The notes beneath the pieces were generated by a model. It ran no database searches. It was not told where the DNA came from and was given only the letters and a program-made list of their open reading frames with translations. This document shows, piece by piece, positions 35,407 through 47,800 of a stretch of DNA of 64,000 nucleotides (positions are counted from its first letter, which is position 1; each line of letters starts with the position of its first letter). The position numbers were made by a program, and so were the translations under genes. This DNA comes from Candolleomyces eurysporus (lineage: Eukaryota; Basidiomycota; Agaricomycetes; Agaricales; Psathyrellaceae): positions 173,340 through 237,339 of the forward strand of contig JANBPK010000015.1 in NCBI GenBank assembly GCA_027579435.1, in the 5' to 3' direction.

Positions 35407-36581
35407 ATGCCGTTTGGTGAAGTCGTCTGTGGTGCTCCAGGCAGCGGAAAATCAACGTATTGCTACGGAAAATATCAACTCTTCAACGCCCTCAAACGTC
35501 CTATCGCTGTCGTGAATCTCGACCCAGCCAACGACAACATTCCATACCCATGTGCAATCGACATATCTTCCCTGATAACTCTCGAAGATGTCATGGAAAC
35601 ACACGGTTTGGGGCCTAATGGGGGCATGCTATATTGCATGGAGTATCTAGAAGCCAATTTCGACTGGCTTGAAGAACGGTTGAAGGAACTGGGACCGGAG
35701 GCTTATGTGCTGTTCGATCTCCCAGGACAGGTCGAGTTGAGCACTAACCACGATAGCGTGAAGAATATCACTCAGAAATTGGTGAAAGGGGGTTTCAGGG
35801 TGCGTTTATCAAACTATAGTGGTCTTCTTCGTTGAACGATCACGACCTAGTTGGCGGCAGTTCACCTGTGCGACGCGCACTATATCACGGATGCTTCGAA
35901 ATATGTCTCGGTGTTGCTGCTGTCGTTGAGGGCGATGCTGCACCTTGAGCTACCACATATCAACGTTCTATCAAAGATAGACCTACTCACACAGTATGGC
36001 GAACTCGGTGCGCTCCCAGCTTAATGCAGCCAACACCCATGCTTATGGCATTCGCGCGTTTCATAGATTTCAACCTAGATTTTTACACCGAGGTCCAGGA
36101 CCTAACCTATCTCGAAAACACCCTCAACGCCTCTCTACCCCCAAAATACGCTGCCCTCAACATGGCCATGATCTCGCTGATCGAAGATTTCAGCTTGGTC
36201 GGATTCGAGACTTTGGCAGTGGAGGACAAGAATTCGATGCTTCACCTCATGCGTGTCATCGACAGAGCCAATGGCTACGTCTTTGTTCCACCACCAGATG
36301 CTCCTCTACCTCCTGGAACTATCGATGAATCCAAGGCTCCTCCTTCAGCCCGACCCAACATGTTTGGGCTGTTATCATCTGTCGCTGGGCCAATGCAGGC
36401 TCCTGGTAGCGATGTACGGGATATCCAGGAACGATGGATCGATTATCGGGATATATACGACGCCCATGAGAGGAAGGAGTGGAGGAAAGAGGGAGAAATG
36501 CTGAGAGACGAGGCTGCGCGTAGTAAGAGTGGGAATGATAAGCCACCGTCGAAGATCAGGGAACGGAAACCGAAGCAGTGA
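35407..36581 (+). CDS. GPN2: GPN-loop GTPase 2 (GPN2), intact copy
   Basis: Exons 35407-35799, 35851-36007 and 36067-36581 give 354 residues. P-loop GAPGSGKST lies at residues 9-17, the family-defining Gly-Pro-Asn at 69-71 (H-G-L-G-P-N-G-G), the G3-like F-D-L-P-G-Q-V-E-L at about 103-111, and the G4-like N-V-L-S-K-I-D-L-L in exon 2. Residues such as L-D-P-A-N-D and C-A-I-D-I-S point to GPN2 rather than GPN1 or GPN3. By family knowledge these GTPases act in assembly and nuclear import of RNA polymerase II; this is essential in yeast. The C-terminus is a basic helix ending [10 protein letters not shown] second, truncated copy is at 61,797-62,971. Confidence 0.9.
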
Positions 36582-36758
36582 ATAATAGACGAGTACATTA
36601 GGTGTGTTCTTTCCATTGCTATATCCTGAGTTGGGTTTTTCAATCAGTCTAGGAGCGTATTTTACAGTGTACAATAATCAACCATTTACATGCTCTGTCT
36701 GCATTCTAGCCACCATGACGACCATCTGGCCGTGGTGCTACCTTTTTCCTTCCAATTC

Positions 36759-37409
36759 TCAATCCAGCTTAACCCCCTCAAGCAAGCGCCCAAATGGATC
36801 TGGCTGAGCAGGATTCGGCGCGTACTCCGAAACATCCTTCACCAATTCACCACCTCCTCGAAATGCACTCTTGCGAACTCAGCCGCCAAATCGATCCCTG
36901 CCGTAATCCCCACGCTAGTCTAGATCTTTCCGTCCACCACAAACTTATTATCATCCACCCACTTCACTTTCCTATTCAGCAAATCCATCTGGGCTGGGCG
37001 ATGGCGAGGGAGCCAGTGCAGATCGTAAGGAGACCCTTAAGAGTGGGAAACCTCTCCTGTACGAACTTGATACTCTCTTTATTCAACTGGGCCGTCGGTT
37101 CGGGGCCAGGAACCAACGAGTAATAAAGCTCCGGACACTCGGAGAAAGCGGCCGTAGGACGATGTGGGGGTCCAGCGGAAGCTGGGACATCTTTGAGATC
37201 GCCGGTGGACTCGGAGAGGTAGTGCCAATCATGATGGGCGCTGTGGAGAGGAGGTGAGCGGGTGCGTTGAGGATTTTGAGCATGCCGTGACTGTGATTGT
37301 TAAGGTAGTCAATGGCGCCGGCTGCGTCGAGCCATTGGTAGTTGTGGGTTAAGAGGACTGCGAAATTGAGGACTTCAACCTCAGGAGACGAGGACCTGGT
37401 AGAGGACAT
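36759..37409 (-). pseudogene. DJ-1/PfpI family gene, dead copy of the tandem array
   Basis: Minus strand. It starts like its neighbours (M-S-S-T-R-S-S-S-P-E-V-E-V-L-N-F), but a base is lost in the conserved P-I-M-N-W-H-Y-L segment and the frame shifts. Later stretches (L-T-I-C-T-G-S-L-A-I-A-Q, then N-R-K-V-K-W-V) are recognisable in another frame. There are stops and an internal deletion between those two pieces. It is the first and most decayed of three tandem copies and converges on GPN2, 177 bp away. Confidence 0.8.
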
Positions 37410-38369
37410 GAGGGGCTTCCTGGGTGTGCTTATCGTTAGAGGTGATTTTTTGTGAAACAGGGCCGCTACGGTTCTATCCTGCCAGGACGAGAGTAGATGC
37501 TGAAGCACCAGAGTTTGGGTTTTCCGACTCGGATGGGATGATCATGCGCTGAGCTGACATTCATCGGTATCTAGTACTTGCCGAGCCACTTTTTCAATTG
37601 GATTGCAAAGCAGGTCCGGTCGGACCAAGGGTCACCTGCTGAGTGCCTACTGCGCACTACGTACACTCTTCTGATAGGTGGCTCCGGAATTCTGAAGAGA
37701 AACTAAAGGAAAGGAAAGGTTGGGTTTGGTGTCGTTCGCAGATGTGTCACTCTGCTGGGTGCGGCGAACGGGCCAGAAGGAGGTAGCGCCGATTGAACAG
37801 CCTTGGATGGTGGAAGTTTTGAAGCCTAGACTTATTTATTAGTTGATCAGGATTATCAAGAATTTTCGTTCGCCCGGGGGGTGTTGTCTTTGGGAGGGAG
37901 CGATCAAGACTAAGAATTACCTGGTGCCCTCAGGTACGAGGATACATAGATTCATTGAGGTACACGAGGTTTCCCTGCATCGTGGGTGCACAAATACCAA
38001 GGCAAAGTCGCTACCCTTAGACTTTGAGTCAGAACTAAATCAGCTCAGAGTAGTTTCCTGGCCTTGTCAAATTCGTGAATAAGTTAGGAGCGATCCTCGC
38101 GAGCCAACCGCCCCGTAAACTGGGGGCCCAAAATTTACTAATCGAGTGACCTAGATTCCTTCGACTTGGCGTTAGGCTTTTGTGCTTATTTCGCGATGAA
38201 TGCTAGTTCGGAAAGGGTCGCCTACTTCCAGATGTGCAATGTATGGTCCGTGAGACTGGCATCGGCCTATCTTGCATTAGGACCACTCAGGGTGTTTAAT
38301 GTACTTCAATTTGCCCAGAGACAGCGCTTCTGTAATTGGACCTTCTCCGGAAATATCGTAACATATATT

Positions 38370-38460
38370 GCCCTGGTAAGAGTGGCAATAAGGTACCGTC
38401 GAAAATCAGGGAACGAAAACCGAAGCAATTAAAAGATAAAGGAGTATATTGGGTGTTTAT
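38370..38460 (+). repeat. copied 3' tail of GPN2 inside the DJ-1 array (first footprint)
   Basis: The frame reads [11 protein letters not shown], the last residues of GPN2, followed by GPN2-like 3' flank. It lies 1.8 kb downstream of the real gene, so the tandem unit began inside the last GPN2 exon. Confidence 0.75.
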
Positions 38461-38642
38461 TTTCATTGCTAAATCCTGCCCTGGGTTTCTAACCAGCCTA
38501 GAAGCGTATTTTACAGTGTACGTTAGTCGACAGAACATGATGCTCGAGAAGTCCATTCCAGAGATCCTTTCCCTATTGGCATTCAAACCACGATGAAGAC
38601 CATCTGACCGTGGTGCTACCCTTCTTCCTTCCGAGTCGCTTC

Positions 38643-39356
38643 TCAATCCAGCTTGACCCCCTCAAGCAACCGCGCAAACGGATCTGGCTGAGCAGGATTA
38701 GGCACATACTCCGAAACATCCTGTACCAACTCCAGCACCTCCTTCGTGAAATGCACTCGTGCAAACTCGGCAGCCAAATCAATCCCTGCCGTAACCCCTG
38801 CGCCGGTCCACACCTTTCCGTCCTTGACGAACCTCTTATCGCCCACCCACTTCACCTTTCTGTTGAGCGAGCCCGCCTCGGCCAGCATGCGTAGTGCCCA
38901 TTTGTTACTGGCCGCTTGGACTCCGTCTAAAATACCCGTTTGGGCGATGGCGATGGAACCGGTGCAGACCGTAAGGAGACCCTTGAGGGTAGGAAACCTA
39001 TCCTGCACGAACTTGATACACTCTTCGCTCAACTGCACCGTCGGATCCGGGCCCGGAACCACCAAATAGTCAAGTTCCGGGCACTCAGCGAAAGTGGTCG
39101 TAGGACGGTGCGGGGGTCCCGCGGAAGCCGGGACATCTTTAAGATCGCCTGTGGAAGAGAGGTAGTGCCAGTTCATGATGGGCACTGTGGAGAGGAGGTG
39201 AGGGGGGGCATTGAGGAGTTTAAGTATGCCGTAGCTGTGTTGGTTGAGGTAGTCGATGGCACCAGCTGCGTCAAGCCATTGGTAGTTGTGGATCAAGAGG
39301 ACTCCGAAGTTAAGGACTTTAACCTTAGGAGTAGAGGACTCGGTTGTGGAGGACAT
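38643..39356 (-). CDS. DJ-1/PfpI superfamily protein, array copy A
   Basis: Single exon on the minus strand, 237 residues from ATG 39356. The glutamine-amidotransferase-like fold is indicated by V-L-N-F-G-V-L-L-I-H at the N-terminus, Y-Q-W-L-D-A-A-G, the T-V-C-T-G-S nucleophile elbow with Cys131, and G-A-G-V-T-A-G-I-D-L-A near the C-terminus. The pattern is closest to PfpI/isonitrile-hydratase-like and AraC-associated DJ-1 relatives; the reaction is not determined. The open frame continues upstream without an ATG, so 39356 is used. Members of this superfamily include thiol stress proteins, hydratases and glyoxalases. Confidence 0.8.
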   Translation of the reverse strand: MSSTTESSTPKVKVLNFGVLLIHNYQWLDAAGAIDYLNQHSYGILKLLNAPPHLLSTVPIMNWHYLSSTGDLKDVPASAGPPHRPTTTFAECPELDYLVVPGPDPTVQLSEECIKFVQDRFPTLKGLLTVCTGSIAIAQTGILDGVQAASNKWALRMLAEAGSLNRKVKWVGDKRFVKDGKVWTGAGVTAGIDLAAEFARVHFTKEVLELVQDVSEYVPNPAQPDPFARLLEGVKLD

Positions 39357-40299
39357 GAGGGGCTTCCTGGGTGTGTTTATCGTTAGGAATGGTCTATTTG
39401 TGAACCAGGGCCGCACATTTTTATACTGCCAGCACGAGAGTTGATGCTGAACCACCAAAGTTTAGGTTTTCCGACTCGGATGGGGTGGTCATGCGCTGAC
39501 TTGACACTTCATCGGTACCTACTACTTGCCGAGCCACTTTTTCAATAGGATTGCAAATCAAATCTGTTCAGACCAATGCTCACCTACTGAGTGCCTGCTG
39601 CGCACTACGCATTCTTCGGATAAGCGGCTCCGAATTCTGAAGAGAAGCCCAAGGAAAGGTTGGGGTGCGTTATTTGTCGTCATGCAGACGTGTCACTCTG
39701 CCGGCGGCGAACTGACCAGAAGAAGGTGGCCCCGATTAAAAATCCCCAGATGGTGGAGGATTTGAGCCCTAGAACTATTTAGGAACATCAAGAGCTTTCG
39801 TTCGCCTGGGGATATTGTCCTCGAGGTTGATCAAGACTAAGAGTTACCTGGTGCCCTCAGATACGAGCATACACAGATTCATCAAGTTGTACGAGGTTTC
39901 CACGTGTAGCGGATGCACAAGCACCAAGGTGAAGTCGCTGGTCCCTTAAACTTTGAAGCCTGACCTAGACACCCAGAGTGGTTTCCTGGCCTTATCAACT
40001 TCTTGAGCAAGCTAGGAGCGATCCTCACTCACCAACCACCGTATGAAAACTCAAACTCTACACATCGAGCGATCTAGATCTCTCTCAAGGCATTGAACTT
40101 CTGTACTTATTTGTCTAAGAATGGTACGTCGGAGAGGGTCGCCTGCTTCCAGATGTGCAATGCATGGTCCGCTCAAGTACCAACCGAGACTCGTCATGGC
40201 CGTACCCTGAATCAGGACCATTTAGCGTCCCCACCGACGGCGCATCCGTAATTGGTACTTCTCCGGAAATATCGTAAATCTGGTATATATAGTGCCCTG

Positions 40300-40380
40300 G
40301 TAAGAGTGGCCATGATGAAGTATCGTCGAAAATTAGGGAACAGAAACCGGAGCAGTTGGAAGATAGACGGGTATACTGGG
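40300..40380 (+). repeat. copied 3' tail of GPN2 inside the DJ-1 array (second footprint)
   Basis: A second, more diverged copy of the end of the GPN2 coding sequence (AAATTAGGGAACAGAAACCG and flank). It confirms that the same duplication unit was repeated. Confidence 0.7.
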
Positions 40381-40594
40381 TATGTTTATTTCCATTGCTA
40401 CATTGCTATATCCTCAGCTGGGTTTCTTATCAGCTTAGTAACGTATTTTAGAGTGTATGATAGCTGACATCCGAATATGACAATTGAGAAGTGCATTACA
40501 GAGGTCCTTGCTCTACGAGCATTCTAACCACGATGGCCAATCGCCCGATCATGAAGATCATCTGGCCGTGGTGCTACTCTTCTTCCTTCGATTC

Positions 40595-41308
40595 TCAATC
40601 CAGCTTGACCCCCTCAAGCAAGCGTGCAAACGGATCTGGCTGAGCAGGATTAGGCACATACTCCGAAACATCCTGCACCAATTCCAGCACCTCCTTCGTG
40701 AAGTGCACTCTTGCAAACTCGGCTGCCAAATCAATCCCTGCCGTAACCCCTGCGCCGGTCCACACCTTCCCGTCCTTGACGAACCTCTTATCACCCACCC
40801 ACTTCACCTTTCTGTTGAGCGAGCCCGCCTCGGCCAGCATGCGTAGTGCCCATTTGTTACTGGCCGCTTGGACTCCGTCTAAAATACCCGTTTGGGCGAT
40901 GGCGATGGAACCGGTGCAGATCGTAAGGAGACCCGTGAGGGTAGGAAACCTATCCTGCACGAACTTGATACACTCTTTGCTCAACTGCACCGTCGGATCC
41001 GAGCCCGGAACCACCAAATAATCAAGTTCCGGGCATTCAGCGAAAGTGGTCGTTGGATGGTGGGGCGGTCCCGCGGAAGCCGGGACATCTTTGAGATCAC
41101 CCGTGGAGGAGAGGTAGTGCCAGTTCATGATGGGCACTGTGGAGAGGAGGTGAGGAGGTGCATCGAGGTGTTTGAGTCTGCCGTAGCTGTGTTGGTTGAG
41201 GTAGTCGATGGTACCAGCTGCGTCAAGCCATTGGTAGTTGTGGATCAAGAGGACTCCGAAGTTAAGGACTTTAACCTCAGGAGTAGAGGACTCGGTTGTG
41301 GAGGTCAT
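40595..41308 (-). CDS. DJ-1/PfpI superfamily protein, array copy B
   Basis: Single exon on the minus strand, 237 residues from ATG 41308 (M-T-S-T-T-E-S-S-T-P-E-V-K-V). It is nearly identical to array copy A; the nucleophile elbow T-I-C-T-G-S and G-A-G-V-T-A-G-I-D-L are intact. Differences are scattered single residues (for example G-R-L-K-H-L-D-A in place of G-I-L-K-L-L-N-A). The upstream flank departs from the shared sequence at about 41,325, so its promoter may differ from that of copy A. Confidence 0.8.
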   Translation of the reverse strand: MTSTTESSTPEVKVLNFGVLLIHNYQWLDAAGTIDYLNQHSYGRLKHLDAPPHLLSTVPIMNWHYLSSTGDLKDVPASAGPPHHPTTTFAECPELDYLVVPGSDPTVQLSKECIKFVQDRFPTLTGLLTICTGSIAIAQTGILDGVQAASNKWALRMLAEAGSLNRKVKWVGDKRFVKDGKVWTGAGVTAGIDLAAEFARVHFTKEVLELVQDVSEYVPNPAQPDPFARLLEGVKLD

Positions 41309-41860
41309 GAGAGGCTCTGTAAGTGTGTATGGTTCATCGTAAAGCAGAGAGTAAGCCACTCTTTATACTGCCAGGATTACGGTAAGAGATCCCGGCGCCG
41401 CATTTTGGGTTCTCCACTCGGACGGACAACTGACCACAAAATCACTTGCGGACGCGTATAAGCAGGCTCCGGAAATCTGAATAGAAGGTGAAGGAAAGGA
41501 TGGGTTCTGCTATCTATTTTCTCTATTTTCAGACGCGTCACGCTGCCAGGTGCAGCGAATGGACCAGAAGAAGGTGGCCCCGATTAAAAGTCCTTGGATG
41601 GTGGAAGTTTGAAAGCCTTGAATCAAAGTTTAGTTGATTAGAATCGCCCAAGAATTTTCATTAGTCCGCGATGTTCTCTTTGAGGTCAAAGGAAACTGAT
41701 AGAGGCTAAGAGTTACCTGGTGCCCTCAGCCACGAGCGTGCATAGATTATCTGGCACAACTTTACTCCTGTGAAGTGAATGAACGTACAAGCACCAATCG
41801 TGGAGTCGGTGACTCGGACTCCCCTGGACTTCGGAGCCCTGCTGAAGGTGGTTGGTAGAA

Positions 41861-44800
41861 TTTTGGCCCAAGATCAGCCGTATCCAGCGAAGGTGGCCCG
41901 ACTGATTTAACTCCAATGCTTGTTTTATCTCTCCAGTGTCGAGGGGTCGATAAGGCAGCGGCCGAATGGACAAGAGGAACCTGGAACGCGCGAGTTCCAT
42001 AGTCATTGACCTAGGGGCACCGACTCTGAAAACGATGGAGACCAATGCCTTTGATCAGCGCACATAGGATTGCACAAGTAAAGTCTTCTTTTTGTGGTCG
42101 TCGCACCCAAAACTCTGAAGGCGCTATTTGTTGAATATTCAACAGCAGGCCAATAAATAAGCGCTACAACGCACCGATTGAAGTACGGATTCCGAAGCTT
42201 TCTCGATCCTTTGCACAGAGCCCATTAGAACTGAGGCGACTGCGAACCGATGCAGAAATCCGAAGCCAACATGCTCCAGCAGCTGCCACCCTCTCCACTG
42301 CCAGCACAGCCACGTATCACACAGCCACGCGCCAAAGAAAGTCAACGGCGGCCTTTGAGCGCATCAAAAGCCCGCCTCCGAGTCTCATCCACCCGTCGAG
42401 ATTGCATAGCACTGCATCGATCTTCGACTTCGGACAAGTGCTCACTTATCTGCGTTGTACGTCACCCTGGACACTAGTACGCTTGTTCGCAATCGCGACC
42501 ATGGTCAGCTGGTAGGATGATGATAGCGTGCTAAGTGATGGGGGTGATCTTATGTCCAAGCCCGAAGGTCATCTGAGGCGTACGTAGGCAGTCAGCTGGC
42601 CTTTATCTTCGTATCTATACTTGCCAGCTGGGTTTATATGATTATCCATTGGGGGTGTCCGATATTCATTTAAGGAACCTTCCTTGGGGACGAGCTTAGT
42701 TTTTCGCTTTCCCCTTTCTTCCCCGTGTCTGCCTCGATGGGCGCTGCCTCTCCTGTACCTCGTTCACTGGCGTCTGTTTTGGCTTTCGTGTTGCCTTTCT
42801 CTATATGTTGAATGTCTGCGTTTCGTAAGGGATGATAGGGAACAGCTGCGTACCGGGAAGCTCGAGTTTGTGTCAACTCAACTTGGTTATGAATATGGTG
42901 TTTCGGTAAGGAGTGACGTTGACATCGGGTGTTTGCGCTGACCCTCCCTAGCTTCTCAGATGTTCCTCTCTACCGGCATGTTTCTCAAAGCTGGACTTGG
43001 CTTTCGACTGAATCACTCCACCCACCACTTATTCCCGCTCCCTCTGACCACAATCCCTGGGCGTCGCAGTCCCACTCCCGTTCCCAATACATTCGATCTG
43101 TCACTATCCATCTCTCAAGCGCCCATGCCCTCGATGGTTATGGTCATCCTGTCTCCACGATAGGATAGGATTTGGGTTCTACAGCCAGTCGGCCGGATCT
43201 CAAGCCGCCGTGCTCCTGGTCGATCGAACTCCCAGTAAGGAGCAAAATCCTAGACCTAATTCGTATGTGTTCGAGTTCGCCATTGGCTCGGAGGTTGTTG
43301 GAGGATGGCGTTGACGTTAACGTTATTATGGAGCGGAATCGGCAGAAGGATGTTTGAAGGGAAGTGTCTGGAATCGGGAGAGGCACGGGAAGGAACGTGG
43401 TAGGCGCAGTGGATCCGCTACATCGTTTTCGAAGGTGAGCGAGTAATTAACTTTGCATTTCGTATTCCCGCCATCCGTTCATCCATCTGTCTATCTGTCT
43501 ATTTGTCTTTTCATCCATCCCGCCCGGCATGGAACTTCTAGATGCTCAAGTCCTAGAGCCCCTCTTTCTCCCTCAAACTCGCGATTGAACATTAACGATT
43601 TTTTTTGTCAGAGAATCTTCCTGCTCATTTCGAGGGGTTTCCACTTTCAAGTCAATGCATCTGCGACTTTCGTTGGATCTCTCCACAATTGCGGTTCCCT
43701 CCATCTCAAGTCCTTTCGGCCGACGCTTCAGACCCACACTGGAATGGACGTCCGACACGCAGGAAGATCCGAGTCTTCCTTCGAAATTCCCCACTCCCGG
43801 GCCTGGACCGACTCTTTCCAACTTCCACTCATCGCCTCACTCCACTTGGCACTGGCTCGTACAGCAAAATCCCTCGCTCCCACCCTCCCGAACACAACTC
43901 TTGGCTTGGACTCTTGGGAAAATGAAAAAAATGAAATGATCTGGATTTCTGGAATGCGGGGAATCAAAATTGTCGCGGACCCGTCGGTAGCAATCCCCTC
44001 CATTCATTCATTCTGAACTCAATCTGGGGTAGGTATGTATTTTTGATTCGTGCGATACGGTTTAAGGGTGCGTGCGGCCGGCGCCCGTGTGGGGTAATGC
44101 ACAGTTCTTTCGCATGCCAGTCATCCTGTCGATCGGAGGTGTACGTTAGCGTCGATTAGATATGGATTGTCGGTGGAGTACAGATGGACTCTATCTCCCC
44201 CTCTCTATGGTAACTGGCGACTGGGGTGCTTATTTTGACGCTCAAGGGATGTGAAGGGGGAAGGAGGGCTAACTTCTACGAAGAAGGGGAAGGATTGGGC
44301 GTGGGACGGGGGACGGGGATGGATGGATGCGGTTCTCGGAAGGCCGGAAGGAGGGGAGAGAGCGGCAGAGTGCCTGCCGTCGGCGTTAGTGAGGCCTCGC
44401 ATTACGCATTCACTCCTCAGGAAGGAAAGCCCAAAGGCGCGGAATCGCGACGGTTGCACACTGGTCCAGCCAATCGTTTTTCAGACTCGAGGGTTGCAGC
44501 ACTTTACGAGTGGGTAATCGAGATGACGCCTACCCCGGATCGTCGGCCTGCCCACCTCTTAGTGCTTAGGCAACTTCTTAGCCTCGATGCGACGATCCGT
44601 TGCAAAGGAAGTGCAGCTAGGAAGTCTATTGGACTTTGTTCTTCTTGAGGTACTTCTTAACCAAGCTTAAGGTGAGTGAGTATGGAGGAAGAGCCTGGTA
44701 ACCTCACGACGGTCTTTCGGTAGAAGCAGCTGTCGCGTTTCGCTTCTTGTTGCAGCGGCCGGGTTTCAAGGAGGGAAAGGCTAGGAAAGGACCAAAAAAT

Positions 44801-47800
44801 CGTGCTACAATTGGCTTGGTTACGGATGCAGAGGGACCGTGTGCTCGAAAGAGCTGCAGCGAGACGTAGCGAGACGCTAGTTTTAGGAATTTGTATATCA
44901 TAAAGTGATGCCATAAACTCGTATTCCAACTCTGTCGGACATTTCGCCAATCCATTGAGCACTTAGTACTGCTAGAATTTATTTGAGACGTTTACTGAAG
45001 ACGCACGACGCACGACCTCCCGCTCGATCTCTTCTAAGATTGAACTCGCGTGGAGAGACATTGGTCGGATGCACGGAAGCATTACCCCGCACGAGCCCTT
45101 GGCTTGGCTCGATCGATCGTATCATACCCCGCATTCCTATGAATTCGAAGAAATGTGATTGAACGAGCTTGAGAGAAATCACAGGGATGGCTGCGATGTA
45201 AAAGGTACGTAGGCTAGACTCGAGGGATTTGGCTTGGCCTACATTCGAAAGGCGCCGTCGGCATAATAGGGGGGGCATTCACTCGACGTCGAAGTCGAAA
45301 TAATATGTCCTCGGTGACTTCAACCGTATGGATGACCCATGGGGAAGTCAAGTGCATCTACTTGGACAAGTACTCGATCCATTTTACTGGTGAACGGCTC
45401 TTGGATCCCTGTGTCAGCGCGTACCACTTTTTTCGTGCTGGCTCGTAGGCGCCCGAAATTGGGTACAGCTTCGATCACGACCTTCGCAAGTAAGACGTAG
45501 TTCACGGGGAGTCTTCACTTCAACTTTGATCACTACACATGATCTAGACGCAAATTGACCAAACTCGGGCTATATAGCCGACTGGTTTCGACATGGCATA
45601 GCTAATGCTCCCTATTGGCGCTGGGCAGCTCGAGGTGTCTCGCATCGCGTTTTTGGGGTGAGGATGTGGAGCCGACCAAACCGATGAACAAGGGAGTCTT
45701 GACTGAGTGCGGCGTTTCACCTCTTTGCGCGCTGGTTAGTAGGCGCCCGAATTTTACACAGCTCCAAGAATGGCTTGTTATGACCTTTCCGCAAGTCACC
45801 GTCATTTCGCAGGAAGTCTTCGCTTCAGCTCCGGCTACTACACAAGACACAGATACAAATGGACCGAATCAGGGTGACGGACTATGTACCCGACTGGGAT
45901 TGACATGGCGCAATATGGCACTTAACATGATTCTTGCCGAGGCTCTGTGACTTGGGCAGGACAACCTCAATTGTCACGGATCGCGTTTTTCGGATGAGTA
46001 TCTGAAACGGGCGAATATGCGCCATATCAAACCTGAAGGCGGTCCATTGATTGCCCGAGTGACGATCGCCTTTCTGAGCGCGATGGCGATGACTCGGAGT
46101 CCAAGGCTTCGAGCGTGCAGGGGCGAGCTCAGTAGGCGCCTACGGTCCGAAGCCTCCTAATGAACCCTACCAGCACTCATCAATTCTTCACGCCATAATG
46201 GCTTTTCGGTAATGACATGCCTGAAGGGTATGTACAATTATTAACTCAAGACGGCTTGACTCTACACCAGAGTCAGGAACATTGCTGAATGCAGATGACA
46301 GACATCTTACATCCCCAGCGCTCGACCCAAAGCTAACTCGAATTGTCCGAGTCGACCTACCTTGGTGGGCCTAGCTCCGGGGGGTCCTACCTATTCCAGG
46401 GTTGGGCGATATGATGACTCGCCGGAGCCTTCCATCGACGAAGGGGTTAGACGCTCACTTACTGACACTCATCATCATAGTTGGTTGCTCTTTACATAGC
46501 CATTGCGTGTCAGTTGTCAAACAAACACGAGGCGGAGATAGCGTATTGATTTAGATAACGATTCGGGAGTGCTGTGCCTCAGTTGATTGTGTGTACCTAA
46601 GTATGTAGTAATGAGGGGGTAATTGGGTGGGCAATTGAGTGGAGTGGACGATGGAGCAATATGTAGTAGATTAGATGGATGGGGGCAGATAGATAGAGAT
46701 AGATAGATTTCAATTCGATATAGATGAGTTCTAATCCTAGCGCTTGTTATTGTATTGTATTGAACAGCGGGACCGGGGATCGTGTTGGATTCCGCCAGAT
46801 GTTTGAGACTATTTGTGAACGATGGCTGGAGGCTTATTCGGGGTCGCTCATTGCCCTTTGGGCCTCACAGCCTGTCTGGCGGTCGGGCAGATTCCTCCAT
46901 AGCTACGCAGTACGTACCGCACATCATCACAAAGCGATTGATGTCACTGTTGGCAAAGAGCGAGGTTGATCGACTTGACTCCTCCAGGTAACCCGACAGC
47001 TGATTCCGAGCGATGCGGGGATTTGAGAAGGAAGAAGGAAGGTTTGGGAATTCGAAGAAGCACTGGAAATGTTGTACATGCATACTAACGCCGGTATGGT
47101 CACCGCGGTTCATGGTAACGAAATACAAATGGATATCAATGATCACACCTGCCCGTGCATGTCGACGTCAGAGAGCGGCTAGATCGTTTGTTGCGGGGTA
47201 GAGAAGGAGCCGCCGCCGCTGTCTGCTACTTGTTATTTCCGACTCAGGATGCAGACTACGTTATGATAGCTATGTTACGGACGGAAAGGAAAGAAAGGAG
47301 CCAGAAGGAAAAGGAAGACAGACAGACAGGACAAAAGACGCCTTGATGAAATCGAAATCGGATAATAATAATGATGATGATGGATGGATGGGATGGAAAG
47401 GGATAAGGCGGCCGAGCAGACTATATGCGGGTGAGAGAAGGATTGCACGAACGAGGCGCGAAGCTGGCTGCATATATTGACCGAGTCATACATAGCAGTC
47501 CAGCGCTCATGGAAATCCACGGGTGGAATAGGGAAAAGACGTTCGCTTAGTGTGCAGAACGGTGGGAGTCTAGGTCGTAACTCTGTGCCTCCTGGTTTTC
47601 ATTCCGGCAAGGGATATAGCTCCAAGTTGTCAAGTAGTGTACGGGCGTAGCGAGCATGCTCATCATCGAACCCATCTATGAAAGAGGTGCGACCGAGACG
47701 ATGATGGTCCACAGCACCGGGCCCATGCAAAAGCCTAATGGTGAAGAGGCCTCTGGCGATGGAGATGTGAAGGAATCGAAGGAGGAGGCGGCTGCAGCGT

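Larger units (their letters stand above)
36590..41860. repeat. three-unit tandem array of about 1.95 kb carrying DJ-1 genes
   Basis: The three start codons lie at 37409, 39356 and 41308, spacings of 1,947 and 1,952 bp. Each unit contains GPN2 tail sequence, a minus-strand DJ-1 gene, and an upstream region with phrases such as TACTTGCCGAGCCACTTTTT and TTACCTGGTGCCCTCAG. The leftmost unit contains the true GPN2 end. Confidence 0.85.

Noticed and set aside
43453..44016. 187-codon open frame in the gene-poor region
   Set aside because: Low-complexity Ser/Pro/His translation of a pyrimidine-rich tract, with overlapping frames on both strands and no motif.
44226..44648. 140-codon plus-strand open frame
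   Set aside because: Gly/Arg-rich translation of purine-rich sequence with competing frames; no recognisable domain or splice context.
45615..45950. 111-codon plus-strand open frame
   Set aside because: No ATG at its start; it lies in the degenerate duplication and the matching unit does not keep the frame.
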